Shown piece after piece: positions 24,894-34,204 of a stretch of 64,000 bases of DNA. The DNA lies in contig CAZWYY010000003.1 in the NCBI GenBank assembly GCA_964638895.1, positions 29,706 to 93,705 on the forward strand, given 5' to 3'. Position numbers and translations under genes: made by a program. The notes under the pieces were generated by a model. It did not search any database. It saw nothing but the letters and a program-made list of their open reading frames with translations, and had not been told where the DNA came from. Numbering within the stretch: the first letter of the stretch is position 1; each line of letters opens with the position of its first letter. This DNA comes from JAFGGG01 sp964638895. Its GTDB lineage: Bacteria; Spirochaetota; Spirochaetia; SZUA-6; RPPD01.

Positions 24894-26171
24894 TTACGAT
24901 CTGTAGCCGGCGTTTTCTTTTATATAATCATAACCCAGATCAGCCCCCATTACGACCGCGGACGCTTTGCCCGCTCCCAGGTCCGCGGCCAGTTCCACTA
25001 CCCTGTCGTGAGGGGGATATCCTTCTCCGTTGCTGAAGGCGCACTCTTCAAGATAGTCTGCCAGCACCTTTTCCTTTTGTTCATCCAATTGAAAACACCC
25101 ATGGGCGAAGATCGTTTCCGGGCCCAGGGTCACGGAAAGGCGGTGTATATCGAGTGTAATTCCATGGTTTCCCGTATAATCGCCGATGGCGCTCATAATC
25201 CGCCCCACATTGGGATCGTTGCCGAAAATCGCGGTTTTTACCAGGTTGGAATTGCACACGGCCTTGCCTACGGCAGCGGCGGTTTTGGTATCCGGCGCGT
25301 TTTTCACCGTAACCCGTATCACATGTCTTACACCCTCACCGTTGCGGACGATGTCATGGGCAAGCCGGCGGCACATATCCACAAGGGCGTGTGTAAACTC
25401 ATTAGAATCGCTTAGGCGAACCCGCTTTGAGCTTAAGATCAGCGCCATGTCGCTGGTGCTTTGGTCACCGTCTATGGAGATCCTGTTGAAACTCTCCGCG
25501 CATGCGGTTTCAAGGGCCTGCTGCAGGGTCGGGCGTTTTATATCGATGTCGGTCAGCAGAAAAACCAGCATAGTGCGCATGTTCGGTTCGATCATTCCGG
25601 CACCCTTGGCAATGCCCACGATTTTACCGCGGCCCACGGGCGCCGCACGTATTTTGGGATAGGCATCGGTGGTCATAATGGCCCGGGCCAGGGGCAGAAT
25701 AGTTGAAGCATTAAGCGTGGAAACCAGTTCAGGCAGTGTTTCCGTAATCTCCCTGACCGGTAGTTTCCAGCCGATTATGCCGGTGGAGGCGGAGAAGTAA
25801 TGTTCGGCCGCATCGCCCGTTTGCGCTGCAAGCGCCCGCAGAATTTGCTCGGCATCCTCTACACCACTCTGGGCACACACATTGGATATTTTGTTGTTTA
25901 TCAACACGCCGCGTATAAGTTTTTCCCGTAAGCGCCTTTTACCGATGATCACCGGGGCACCGGGCAGGCTGTTGCGGGTGAACACCGCGGCAAAGCTGTC
26001 GCTGGGACTGTCAAGGCTGATCAACCCCAGGTTCAGGGTGTACGTTGTTTTGGCCGGAATCTCCCGAGGTATAAATCCCACGGTCGCGGTGGATACACGG
26101 AATCCCGGGGGCAGCCCGGCCCTGAGGGTCAGGGCCCGGATGTATTCTGCGGCCGAACGATACGTCTCCAT
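24894..26171 (-). CDS. argJ: ArgJ-type glutamate N-acetyltransferase
   Basis: Ornithine/glutamate acetyltransferase that keeps acetyl groups cycling in arginine synthesis; it self-cleaves before a threonine to give alpha and beta chains. The cleavage region reads KGAGMIEPNMRTML with Thr200 as the expected nucleophile; the residue before it is Arg where most enzymes have Ala. STGIIGWKLP also differs from the usual STGVIGxxLP. The beta-chain motifs DGDQSTSDM and GNDPNVGRI are typical. 425 residues is slightly long. First gene of the argJ-aroB unit; no other arg gene is nearby. Confidence 0.88.
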   Translation of the reverse strand: METYRSAAEYIRALTLRAGLPPGFRVSTATVGFIPREIPAKTTYTLNLGLISLDSPSDSFAAVFTRNSLPGAPVIIGKRRLREKLIRGVLINNKISNVCAQSGVEDAEQILRALAAQTGDAAEHYFSASTGIIGWKLPVREITETLPELVSTLNASTILPLARAIMTTDAYPKIRAAPVGRGKIVGIAKGAGMIEPNMRTMLVFLLTDIDIKRPTLQQALETACAESFNRISIDGDQSTSDMALILSSKRVRLSDSNEFTHALVDMCRRLAHDIVRNGEGVRHVIRVTVKNAPDTKTAAAVGKAVCNSNLVKTAIFGNDPNVGRIMSAIGDYTGNHGITLDIHRLSVTLGPETIFAHGCFQLDEQKEKVLADYLEECAFSNGEGYPPHDRVVELAADLGAGKASAVVMGADLGYDYIKENAGYRS

Positions 26172-26219
26172 GGCGGTTATATTAATAAGAATTTCTATTT
26201 TAATCCAGTATCAGCACTC

Positions 26220-26258
26220 TATTACTGTTTAAAACCATAAAAGTAAGATACAGTAATA
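26220..26258. promoter_or_regulatory. Inverted repeat between argJ and the GH9 gene
   Basis: TATTACTG (26220-26227) and CAGTAATA (26251-26258), an exact 8-bp inverted repeat with half-site centres about three DNA turns apart, in the 119-base divergent region. Possible operator; it does not match a known arginine box. Confidence 0.4.
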
Positions 26259-26290
26259 ATATCAAACCTCTGGTCGGGGCGGGTAAATAA

Positions 26291-28009
26291 ATGAATCTAC
26301 TGATTAATCATCTTGGATACAAAATAAACGGGTATAAAAAAGCGGTGCTGGAGGCGCCCTCGGATGACGGGTTTTCCGGTTTTGTGGTAAGAGAGGCGGA
26401 TACGGATAAGACCATATTTGAAGGCAGGGCGGGGAAAACCGCACCCGTGGCCTGCTGGCGGGACTGGCATTTTTCCGTATTGGATTTCTCGGCATGCACC
26501 GAATACGGCAGCTATTATATCACGGCAACGGCAGGCTCGCGGAGCATCCGGTCGCAGCGGTTTGAAATCAGGGAAGACCCTTACTTTACTGAAACACTTT
26601 CCGCCGTATTGGCTAATATTACCTCACAGCGCTGTGCGGGCGCTTATGACAAAGCGGACCGCAGTATGTCTTTTTTCGGACAGAGAGCGGACAGGGTTGA
26701 CGTGCACGGGGGGTGGTATGACGCCTCAGGAGACGCGAGTAAATATTTAAGCCATCTCTCTTACGCCAACTATCTGAATCCCCAGCAGACACCCTTGGTC
26801 GTGTGGTCCCTGGCCTTTACCCGGGACATGATACTCAGGCAGAAAAAGGTACCCTGGAAATACCTGCCCGAGCGGATTACGGCCGAGGCGCTTTACGGCG
26901 CGGATTTCCTTGTGCGTATGCAGGACCCTGAGGGGTATTTTTATATGACGGTGTATGACGGCTGGTCCTTAAACCCAAAGCAGCGTGAGATCTGTTCATT
27001 TTCCACCTTGAAAGGCATTAAATCGGATGAGTATCGGTGCGCGTACCGCCAGGGAGGCGGCATGGCCATCGCGGCCCTGGCCAGGGCGGCGGCCCTGAAC
27101 AGGGCCGGGAACTATGATCCCCATACGTATCTGGAAACCGCAAAAAAGGGATTTTATCACCTGGAAGAAAACAACCTGCGCTACCTGGATGACGGGTGTG
27201 AGAATATCATCGACGATTACTGCGCCCTGCTCGCGGCCTGTGAGCTTTTTCTTGCCGGACGGGAAACGGAATTCCTGCAGCGCGCCCGGTACCGGGCCGA
27301 ACGGCTGCTGGCAAGGATAAGTGACGATGAGGCGTACTCCGGGTGGTGGCGCGCGGATGATAGAGGAAAACGGCCTTTTTTTCACGCGTCTGACGCGGGA
27401 ATGCCGCTTGTGGCGCTTATGCGGTTTCTGGACCTGCCGCATAGCGAGCGTGAGAAAGCGGAGGTAATTTCAGTGGTCAGAAAATCCCTGGAGTTTGAGC
27501 TGGCGATTACCCGGGAGGTGAACAATCCGTTCGGATATGCACGCCAATATATAAAGCCCGTGGGCGGACCAAAAAAAAGCGCTTTTTTCTTTCCCCATCA
27601 AAATGAATCCGGCTACTGGTGGCAGGGGGAAAATGCGCGCCTTGCTTCACTGAGCACGGCCGCGCTCCTGGCTGCCCCATTGTTTGAGGATGACGCGGCA
27701 TTTATTTCCGTCCTGAGACAATACGCCCAGGATCAGCTGGACTGGATTCTGGGATTGAATCCTTTTGATGTCTGTATGCTGCACGGCAAGGGACGAAATA
27801 ATCCCTCATTTAAGAAGGGAGACATGGGGAATGCACCCGGCGGAATATGTAACGGTATTACCTCAGACTTTTATGATGAGCTGGGTATTGATTTTCGTCC
27901 GGATACTCAAGCGTATAACCCCGCCGCCAACTGGAGATGGGTCGAGCAGTGGCTGCCGCACGCGGCGTGGTATATTCTGGCCGTAATCGCCGGTATGAGT
28001 ACGCTGTAG
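26291..28009 (+). CDS. Intracellular glycoside hydrolase family 9 protein
   Basis: 572-residue GH9 enzyme, inverting beta-glycosidase fold. An N-terminal Ig-like domain (about 1-95) precedes the (alpha/alpha)6 barrel. The catalytic base region is GGWYDASGDASKYL (Asp144/Asp148) and the likely acid is Glu552 in NWRWVEQW. There is no signal peptide, so it acts in the cytoplasm, unlike secreted cellulases. The stretch SHLSYANYLNPQQTPLVVW is reminiscent of cytoplasmic GH9 enzymes from Vibrio-type chitobiose operons, reported as exo-beta-glucosaminidases; this is recollection, not a search. It would act on imported beta-linked oligosaccharides. It converges on lspA. Confidence 0.85.
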   Translation: MNLLINHLGYKINGYKKAVLEAPSDDGFSGFVVREADTDKTIFEGRAGKTAPVACWRDWHFSVLDFSACTEYGSYYITATAGSRSIRSQRFEIREDPYFTETLSAVLANITSQRCAGAYDKADRSMSFFGQRADRVDVHGGWYDASGDASKYLSHLSYANYLNPQQTPLVVWSLAFTRDMILRQKKVPWKYLPERITAEALYGADFLVRMQDPEGYFYMTVYDGWSLNPKQREICSFSTLKGIKSDEYRCAYRQGGGMAIAALARAAALNRAGNYDPHTYLETAKKGFYHLEENNLRYLDDGCENIIDDYCALLAACELFLAGRETEFLQRARYRAERLLARISDDEAYSGWWRADDRGKRPFFHASDAGMPLVALMRFLDLPHSEREKAEVISVVRKSLEFELAITREVNNPFGYARQYIKPVGGPKKSAFFFPHQNESGYWWQGENARLASLSTAALLAAPLFEDDAAFISVLRQYAQDQLDWILGLNPFDVCMLHGKGRNNPSFKKGDMGNAPGGICNGITSDFYDELGIDFRPDTQAYNPAANWRWVEQWLPHAAWYILAVIAGMSTL

Positions 28010-28090
28010 CCGCAGATCATGGCCGGCCGCTGGATGCGGTCTTTTGACGCCGCTCTGCGCGGGCGTCGGCGCGCGGATTTAAAATTCCGA

Positions 28091-28648
28091 TCATGTGCAC
28101 TCTTCTTCTTTTTTGGGTTTGATAAGTGCCTTGAATGTGCGCTCCTTGCTGAAAAAATAGAGGATGACGACGAATAGAAGGATGCCCGTAACGCTGTAGA
28201 CGTCGGCCAAATTAAAAATGGGCCAACTGAAATTGCCGTAATACCAGAGTATATAATCAACCACCCCACCGTGGATGATACGGTCGATGAAATTTCCCAT
28301 TCCCCCGCAGATTATCAGAATAAGAGGGAGAATATGCTTCCATTTTTTCACCAGAAGCATAAAGGCTGCTACCGCGGCTGTAGCCAACCCCTGGATGAAT
28401 AATAGTAGTATATACTTTTGCTGCCGGGGCAGCATGTCATCCAGAAACTGTAATAAGGAAAATCCTAGGTTGTGATTGATGGTGTATCGGAAGGACCAGA
28501 ACCCCGGGATAACCACGATATCCTGACCGCCGCGCAGGGTGCGGTGGACGATATCCTTGACCAACAAATCAGCGCCCGTAAAAATCAACAGGGCGGCAAG
28601 TATTATGAGCAGTTTCGCTTGTATATTCGGTTGCCTGAAATTAAACAT
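28091..28648 (-). CDS. lspA: Lipoprotein signal peptidase
   Basis: Signal peptidase II, an inner-membrane aspartic protease that cleaves prolipoproteins before the lipidated Cys. Four membrane helices (about 12-30, 78-98, 105-120, 150-166). The catalytic aspartates lie in GGMGNFIDRI and FNLADVYSVTG. The 185-residue length is slightly above average because of a lysine/glutamate-rich tail. The several lipoproteins in this window would be substrates. Confidence 0.95.
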   Translation of the reverse strand: MFNFRQPNIQAKLLIILAALLIFTGADLLVKDIVHRTLRGGQDIVVIPGFWSFRYTINHNLGFSLLQFLDDMLPRQQKYILLLFIQGLATAAVAAFMLLVKKWKHILPLILIICGGMGNFIDRIIHGGVVDYILWYYGNFSWPIFNLADVYSVTGILLFVVILYFFSKERTFKALIKPKKEEECT

Positions 28649-28701
28649 AATTTTCGGAGTGTATATGAAATCGGGGGAATGTGCAAGGTTTTTTATATAA
28701 G

Positions 28702-31700
28702 TCAGGCCCAGAATACAAGGTTCAGGTCCAGAATATCATCCATGCCCGGGTGGTCGGGCAGCACTCGAATTCCGTAGTTAAATTTGCCTGATTTATCCGC
28801 CGTATAGACGCAATCGTATTTCAGCAGATTCCCTTCCTCGGATGAAAGCTTCATGGGCACATAATTGATGTCCTTAAACGGCTCTTCTTCCTGTCCGGAG
28901 AAGTTAATAGGCTCCTCTTCGTTGTTCTGGGACATCAAAACCTCAGCTTTAATTTCATCCTTGGTTACCTTTCCTTTGTTGACTTCAACATAAATCTTAA
29001 TTTTATCTCCCACGTTCAGAATATCACCATCCACTCCCTCTATGGAAATATTATGTATGTGCACGCTGGGGAAGCGGGAGCTTATCGACTTTTTCCATTC
29101 GGCCAACTCACGAGCCCGGGCAAAATTGTTTTCACTGATGTGCAGGTAGTGTTTGGCGGTGGGCACATACATGGACCCGGTGTACTCCTTCAACATACGG
29201 TGGGTATTATACTCCGAAATTATAGAGCTAATTGAGGCTTTTATTGTTTTAACCCATTTATCAGGTATGCCGCGGGCATTGCGGTTGTAGTACATGGGGA
29301 TGATCTGGTTCTCCAGAATATCGTACAACGCGTCGCTGTCGACCATATCCTGTGTTTCAGGATTTTTATATTCGGTCCTGCTCCCGATGGCCCAGCCATT
29401 GGCGCCGTTATACGCTTCGTCCCACCAGCCGTCCAGCACACTGAGATTCAACACCCCGTTCATACCCGCCTTCTGGCCGCTGGTGCCGCTTGCTTCCAGG
29501 GGACGGCGCGGATTGTTAAGCCATACATCCACACCGGAGATCATCCTGCGCGCAAGGCGCATGTTATAGCCCTCTACAAAGATGATTTTTCCCAGGAACT
29601 CCTCCTGCTTTGAAAGCTGGACGATCTCTTTTATCAGGTCGAAGGCCGCTTTGTCGTTGGGATGCGCTTTACCGGCAAAAATAAACTGCACCGGAAGCTT
29701 TTGGTTAAGCACGATTTTTTTGAAGCGCTCTTTATTTTTAAAGAGCAATGTGGCGCGTTTATAGGTGGCAAAGCGACGCGCAAATCCGATGGTCAAGGGG
29801 CTAGGGGATAGATTGGCCAGGAACTTGTCTACCAAGGCGGGATCTTCCCCTTCTCTAATCCAGTTCAGGGAGACCTTTTCTTTTATATAATTAAATAGTT
29901 TGTTTTTTAATTCGACATGCGTTTGCCACAACAAGTCGCCGGGGATTTTATCAACTTTTTTCCATGCCGGTTTGTTTAATAAATCCTCATTCAGGTTCAG
30001 AGAGCAGTACTTGGTAACCAGCTTTTTCATTTCCGAGGTAAGCCAGGTGGCCACATGCACGCCGTTAGTGATATGGGTAATCGGCAGCTCTTCGCTTAAA
30101 AACCCCGACCAGATGGATGACCACATTTTTCTGGAAATTATACCGTGCAGCCTGCTTACCCCATTGCGCTTATAGGTATTCTTCAATGCCAATGCCGTCA
30201 TCTCATACGGACCGGTGTCGGTAAGGCTCTTATGCCCCAATTCATATATCTCCTGCCAGCTTAGGCCCCTGCTTTCGATATAGTTTTTTAGGTAGTTCTC
30301 CACCAGGTGCATGTCAAAGACTTCGTTGCCCGCGGCCACCGGTGTATGGGTGGTAAACACCGTGCTTGACTTTATTACCTCTTTGGCTACATCCAGCCCC
30401 AGGTTGTAATTTTGCATCAGGTTGATCAATCGTTCTATAATCAGGAAGGCGGAGTGCCCCTCGTTCAGGTGATAGACAAGTGGTTTTGTATTCATCAACT
30501 CCAGCAGCCGTATGCCGCCGATACCCAGCAGGATCTCCTGTTCAATGCGTACCTGTTTGCCGCCCCCGTAAAGCTTGGCCGTAATGGTTCTGTCCGCCGC
30601 ATTGTTTTCCTGCACATCGGTATCAAAGAAATAAATTGATACCCTTCCCACCCGTGCTTCCCAGATTCTGGCATGAACCTTGCGTCCGGGCAGCTCCACT
30701 GAGATTATTACCCGTTCCCCGGCTTTATGCAGCTCCTGGAGTGGGAGACGTGAAAAATCGTTAAAATAATATTCCACCTTTTGATCGCCGTCTTTGGAGA
30801 TTCCCTGCTTAAAATACCCGTTTTTATACAGCAGACCCATGCCGATAAAATGCAGATTTAAATCAGAGGCGGATTTTAAATGATCACCGGATAAAATACC
30901 CAGGCCCCCGGAATAGATGGGCAGGCATTCATGAAGCCCGTATTCCATGGAAAAATAGGCAATCGGGTGTGTTTCGGAAAATATATCGGTTTCCGGTAAT
31001 ACCATCGTATCTTGGGTGCAGTATCGTTCAAACCTGCCCATAATGTTTTTGTATTGGGCCAGGTACTGCTCGTTTTTTGCAAGATCCGTAAGGCGGTCAG
31101 GATTAATTGTTTCCAACAGGGCAACGGGATTGTTCCCCACCCTATCAAAGAGCAGGGGATCAATAAGACTGAACACCTCCTGTGATTCCGGGTTCCAGCT
31201 CCACCAGAGGTTATAGGCCAGATCCCGGAGCTTGGTAAGCGTTTCGGGTATGGAGGCCTTGACGGAGAACTGCCGGAAACGCGGGCGCTGGCTGTCGGCC
31301 CCGCGGTATTCCAGGCCTTCGAACTGAAGTACCTTTTCTTTGCGCTGCCCCTGCAGGCGGTTGCGGCACTGTTTGCTGGCAATCTCAAACGCGGCCAGAT
31401 AGTGGTTAAAGAAAATATTCCAGTCGGCCAGGAGTGCGGTTTGCCTGACCTCGGTTTTCAGGGCTTTGTTTTTATCCAGGCGGTTGTTTATAAAATTGGT
31501 GATATGCGCCTTTAACTCCATGACTGCATCATGATATTCACGATTAAAGCGCCGGATGATTTTAATCCCGTCCGATTCACGCCCCGCCGAAAGTATCCAC
31601 CTGCCGAAACCCGCGATATCCGTACTCACCGTGGGAATGGAATAACTGATGCTTTCCAGCGGAGTATACCCCCATGGTTCATAGTAGGAGGGGTACAGGG

Positions 31701-32970
31701 TAAGGTCGCACCCGGAAAGCGCTTCGTAATACTCCAGGTTAAACACGCCGTCATGCCCGTTAAGGTATACGGGTACAAAAATAACGCTTATCTGGTCCTG
31801 CTGATTATTCTGGAAATTATGGCGCTTGCAGGTGTTTACAATCGGGTCATGATTCGGGTCCCACAAGGGATGGGTGGATATCTGGGAGTAGATGGTGTGC
31901 TGTTCTTTGGGCTGGGTGGCTGAAAACCGCTCCCGAGACATATCAACCGCCCCGGTAAGGATAAACAGATAAAGCAGAACCTGACGATTTGAAGCCAGGT
32001 CATGGGATTTGGAAAGCTGACCGAAGGCGTCAAGCAGCAGATCGATACCCTTGTTATGGAACTCATACCTGCCCGAGGTTGAAATAACCACGGTGTCCTC
32101 GCCGGGAAACTCCTTGTGCAGGAATTTTTCGGCAAACTGCAGGAGTTTATGCCTGTTATTCAGGAAATAATCTTTTTTATCCGTGTAAGAGGGTAGTTTT
32201 TTTACATGGAAACCGTTTGGAAGCACAATATCGGGTTCTATGCCCAGCAGGTGTTTGGCTTCGATAGCCGTGATCTCGCTTACCGTGGTAAAGCAGTCCG
32301 CCTCCCTGGCCGTGGTTTTTTCAATCGAGTGTTTGGCCAGCACGTGAAAACGGGAGGCCTCGTTCTGTGGGTTTATATCGGCCAGCGCTTTATAGATTTC
32401 CACGTCATTGCCGGACATGGACCTGCCCAGGATCGTGGCATGGGTGGTAAAAATCGTGGCCACGTGGGGGGCCCTCTTTTTAATGCGCAGCAGTCCGGCT
32501 CCGCACATCCATTCATGAAACTGGGCGTAGTGGGTGTAATCCGGATACAGATTGCTGACGGCCTCTATCACTTTGGCGGCCATGGTGGAGAATATCACCG
32601 GCTCTATATAATCCCAACCCCCGGTCATGGAGTCTACACTGTAGTCCTCCCATAACTGGTACAGGAGTTTATTCTGATCCATGGTGTTTTTATAGCCGAT
32701 CAACACAACAAGCGGCTTCTCCTCCGTGTTCCACCTGCCCACCTTGGCGGTGAACCCCATTTTTACAAGCTCATCGCGGATTTTTTTTACCTGTTTATCG
32801 TCAGTCTCAAGGATCTCCGGATTATTTTCCAGAAGCGGCCCCACGAGGACGTAGTTATCCTGGAACTCATTTTTTACGTCACTGATTTTGCTTTTGATTA
32901 CGGTATAGATGCCGCCTACTTTATTGCACACTTCCCAGGATGTTTCGAAGAGCATTTTAGCTTTGGCCAT
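28702..32970 (-). CDS. Bifunctional glycogen synthase (GT3)-alpha-glucan phosphorylase (GT35) fusion
   Basis: 1422-residue fusion. Residues 1-545 are a GT3 glycogen synthase of the animal/fungal type (SWEVCNKVGGIYTVI, FHEWMCGAG, FTTHATILGR), with the catalytic E-x7-E pair Glu431/Glu439 in EPWGYTPLE. Residues about 570-660 match the DUF3417 domain that precedes bacterial short-type phosphorylases. Residues about 665-1300 are the GT35 phosphorylase, with SMEYGLHECLPIYSGGLG and the pyridoxal-phosphate Lys1167 in EASGTSGQKAGMNG. Residues 1300-1422 form a beta-rich tail. One chain thus carries both glucan synthesis and glucan breakdown to glucose-1-phosphate. It overlaps the GH57 gene by 14 bases. 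Frame intact throughout. Confidence 0.93.
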   Translation of the reverse strand: MAKAKMLFETSWEVCNKVGGIYTVIKSKISDVKNEFQDNYVLVGPLLENNPEILETDDKQVKKIRDELVKMGFTAKVGRWNTEEKPLVVLIGYKNTMDQNKLLYQLWEDYSVDSMTGGWDYIEPVIFSTMAAKVIEAVSNLYPDYTHYAQFHEWMCGAGLLRIKKRAPHVATIFTTHATILGRSMSGNDVEIYKALADINPQNEASRFHVLAKHSIEKTTAREADCFTTVSEITAIEAKHLLGIEPDIVLPNGFHVKKLPSYTDKKDYFLNNRHKLLQFAEKFLHKEFPGEDTVVISTSGRYEFHNKGIDLLLDAFGQLSKSHDLASNRQVLLYLFILTGAVDMSRERFSATQPKEQHTIYSQISTHPLWDPNHDPIVNTCKRHNFQNNQQDQISVIFVPVYLNGHDGVFNLEYYEALSGCDLTLYPSYYEPWGYTPLESISYSIPTVSTDIAGFGRWILSAGRESDGIKIIRRFNREYHDAVMELKAHITNFINNRLDKNKALKTEVRQTALLADWNIFFNHYLAAFEIASKQCRNRLQGQRKEKVLQFEGLEYRGADSQRPRFRQFSVKASIPETLTKLRDLAYNLWWSWNPESQEVFSLIDPLLFDRVGNNPVALLETINPDRLTDLAKNEQYLAQYKNIMGRFERYCTQDTMVLPETDIFSETHPIAYFSMEYGLHECLPIYSGGLGILSGDHLKSASDLNLHFIGMGLLYKNGYFKQGISKDGDQKVEYYFNDFSRLPLQELHKAGERVIISVELPGRKVHARIWEARVGRVSIYFFDTDVQENNAADRTITAKLYGGGKQVRIEQEILLGIGGIRLLELMNTKPLVYHLNEGHSAFLIIERLINLMQNYNLGLDVAKEVIKSSTVFTTHTPVAAGNEVFDMHLVENYLKNYIESRGLSWQEIYELGHKSLTDTGPYEMTALALKNTYKRNGVSRLHGIISRKMWSSIWSGFLSEELPITHITNGVHVATWLTSEMKKLVTKYCSLNLNEDLLNKPAWKKVDKIPGDLLWQTHVELKNKLFNYIKEKVSLNWIREGEDPALVDKFLANLSPSPLTIGFARRFATYKRATLLFKNKERFKKIVLNQKLPVQFIFAGKAHPNDKAAFDLIKEIVQLSKQEEFLGKIIFVEGYNMRLARRMISGVDVWLNNPRRPLEASGTSGQKAGMNGVLNLSVLDGWWDEAYNGANGWAIGSRTEYKNPETQDMVDSDALYDILENQIIPMYYNRNARGIPDKWVKTIKASISSIISEYNTHRMLKEYTGSMYVPTAKHYLHISENNFARARELAEWKKSISSRFPSVHIHNISIEGVDGDILNVGDKIKIYVEVNKGKVTKDEIKAEVLMSQNNEEEPINFSGQEEEPFKDINYVPMKLSSEEGNLLKYDCVYTADKSGKFNYGIRVLPDHPGMDDILDLNLVFWA

Positions 32971-34189
32971 GCGCTATTCCTTTTGTTGATTTCTTGGACT
33001 TCTTCCCCATAAGTATGGTTTCTTTCAAATCATTCAACACGTTCATGTACACGATATACGCGTCATAGGGTGTGTCGTAGGGATTAAAATATTTATGCAC
33101 ATCCCCGTCGGAAAACCATTTGGTGCACATATAATAAAAATGGTCAGAGGTAAGGAGTTTATGCCACACGTCAATGAGATCCTGGTTGTGGGTGGCAAGC
33201 ACCTGTTTTTCCAGGGCGTAGGCCGCTTCTATGCTTGAGTTTTGCAGGGGGTTGCCCAGCCAGGCCGTGAGATCCCGCTCTATATCCGCCCATGAGACAA
33301 AATACGGCACATCGATCTGTGCTATAGGTGAGTAGTGAGTTTGCGCTTCACATGGGTTTATAAATTGAAAGTCCGGATGCTTTAACACCTCCTCCGGCAG
33401 TTTCCTGAAAAAATCAAAGATTCCAGTATCCTCCCACTGGTGTTCGCCGAATGTTTCATAATCCATAAAAAGATTGATGATCTCCCCGTTGCCCGCCACG
33501 CTGTGCAGCCAGCCCGCGTACTTTTCCGCGGTAAGGGGATATTCGTCCCATCCTCGGTTGGAAAAACGAAAGGCTATGTCGTCGGAGAGTTTATAGTTTT
33601 TTAACAGCACGTTCAGCTTGTAACTGCCCACGGGTTTGTAAAGAAAATTGGGGCTGCGCCAGCCCAGAATATGATCGGCGCCTTCGGCCAGAATGGTCGA
33701 ATACCCCATCTCCTCTATAAAATGGGCAAGCTCGTTGTTGTAGATCAGCTCGGTATTCCTGAAGGTTTGGGGGCTCTGGCCGAAAAGATCCTTCATAAGC
33801 TGTTTGTGTTTTAAAACCTGTCTTTTAAAGTTGGGTTTGGAGAAAAGGAAGGCCAGCGAATGATAATAGGTTTCATTGATAAACTCAACACATCCCGTGT
33901 CCGCCAGTTTACGAAACAACTCTATGACATTGGGATTGTATCTCTGGAACTGCTCAACCGCTATGCCGCTGATGGAGAAGGCGACCTTGAACCTCCCCTT
34001 ATACTTTTCTATCAGGTCCAGCAACAGCAGGTTCATGGGCACGTAACATTTTTCACTTACTTTATTGAGGATGGTCCGGTTTGTTTCTTCATCCTCGTAA
34101 AAATGGTTTACCCCAATATCAAAAAACGAATAGTTTTTCTTCAAACGATACGGCTGGTGCACCTGAAAGTAAAAGCAGACGGAGATCAT
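32957..34189 (-). CDS. GH57 family alpha-glucan hydrolase or transferase
   Basis: 410-residue cytoplasmic GH57 enzyme. The N-terminal motif HQP (11-13), the nucleophile Glu147 in FRNTELIYN and the acid Asp243 in MDYETFGEHQW are all kept, so it should be active. GH57 members act on alpha-1,4 or alpha-1,6 glucans as amylases, 4-alpha-glucanotransferases or branching enzymes; at 410 residues this is too short for a typical branching enzyme, and amylase-like action fits better. It lies between the GT4 gene (15-base gap) and the fusion. The same GDE-GT4-GH57 order is known from Bacteroides. Confidence 0.88.
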   Translation of the reverse strand: MISVCFYFQVHQPYRLKKNYSFFDIGVNHFYEDEETNRTILNKVSEKCYVPMNLLLLDLIEKYKGRFKVAFSISGIAVEQFQRYNPNVIELFRKLADTGCVEFINETYYHSLAFLFSKPNFKRQVLKHKQLMKDLFGQSPQTFRNTELIYNNELAHFIEEMGYSTILAEGADHILGWRSPNFLYKPVGSYKLNVLLKNYKLSDDIAFRFSNRGWDEYPLTAEKYAGWLHSVAGNGEIINLFMDYETFGEHQWEDTGIFDFFRKLPEEVLKHPDFQFINPCEAQTHYSPIAQIDVPYFVSWADIERDLTAWLGNPLQNSSIEAAYALEKQVLATHNQDLIDVWHKLLTSDHFYYMCTKWFSDGDVHKYFNPYDTPYDAYIVYMNVLNDLKETILMGKKSKKSTKGIAHGQS

Positions 34190-34204
34190 TATGGAGGCTC
34201 CTTC

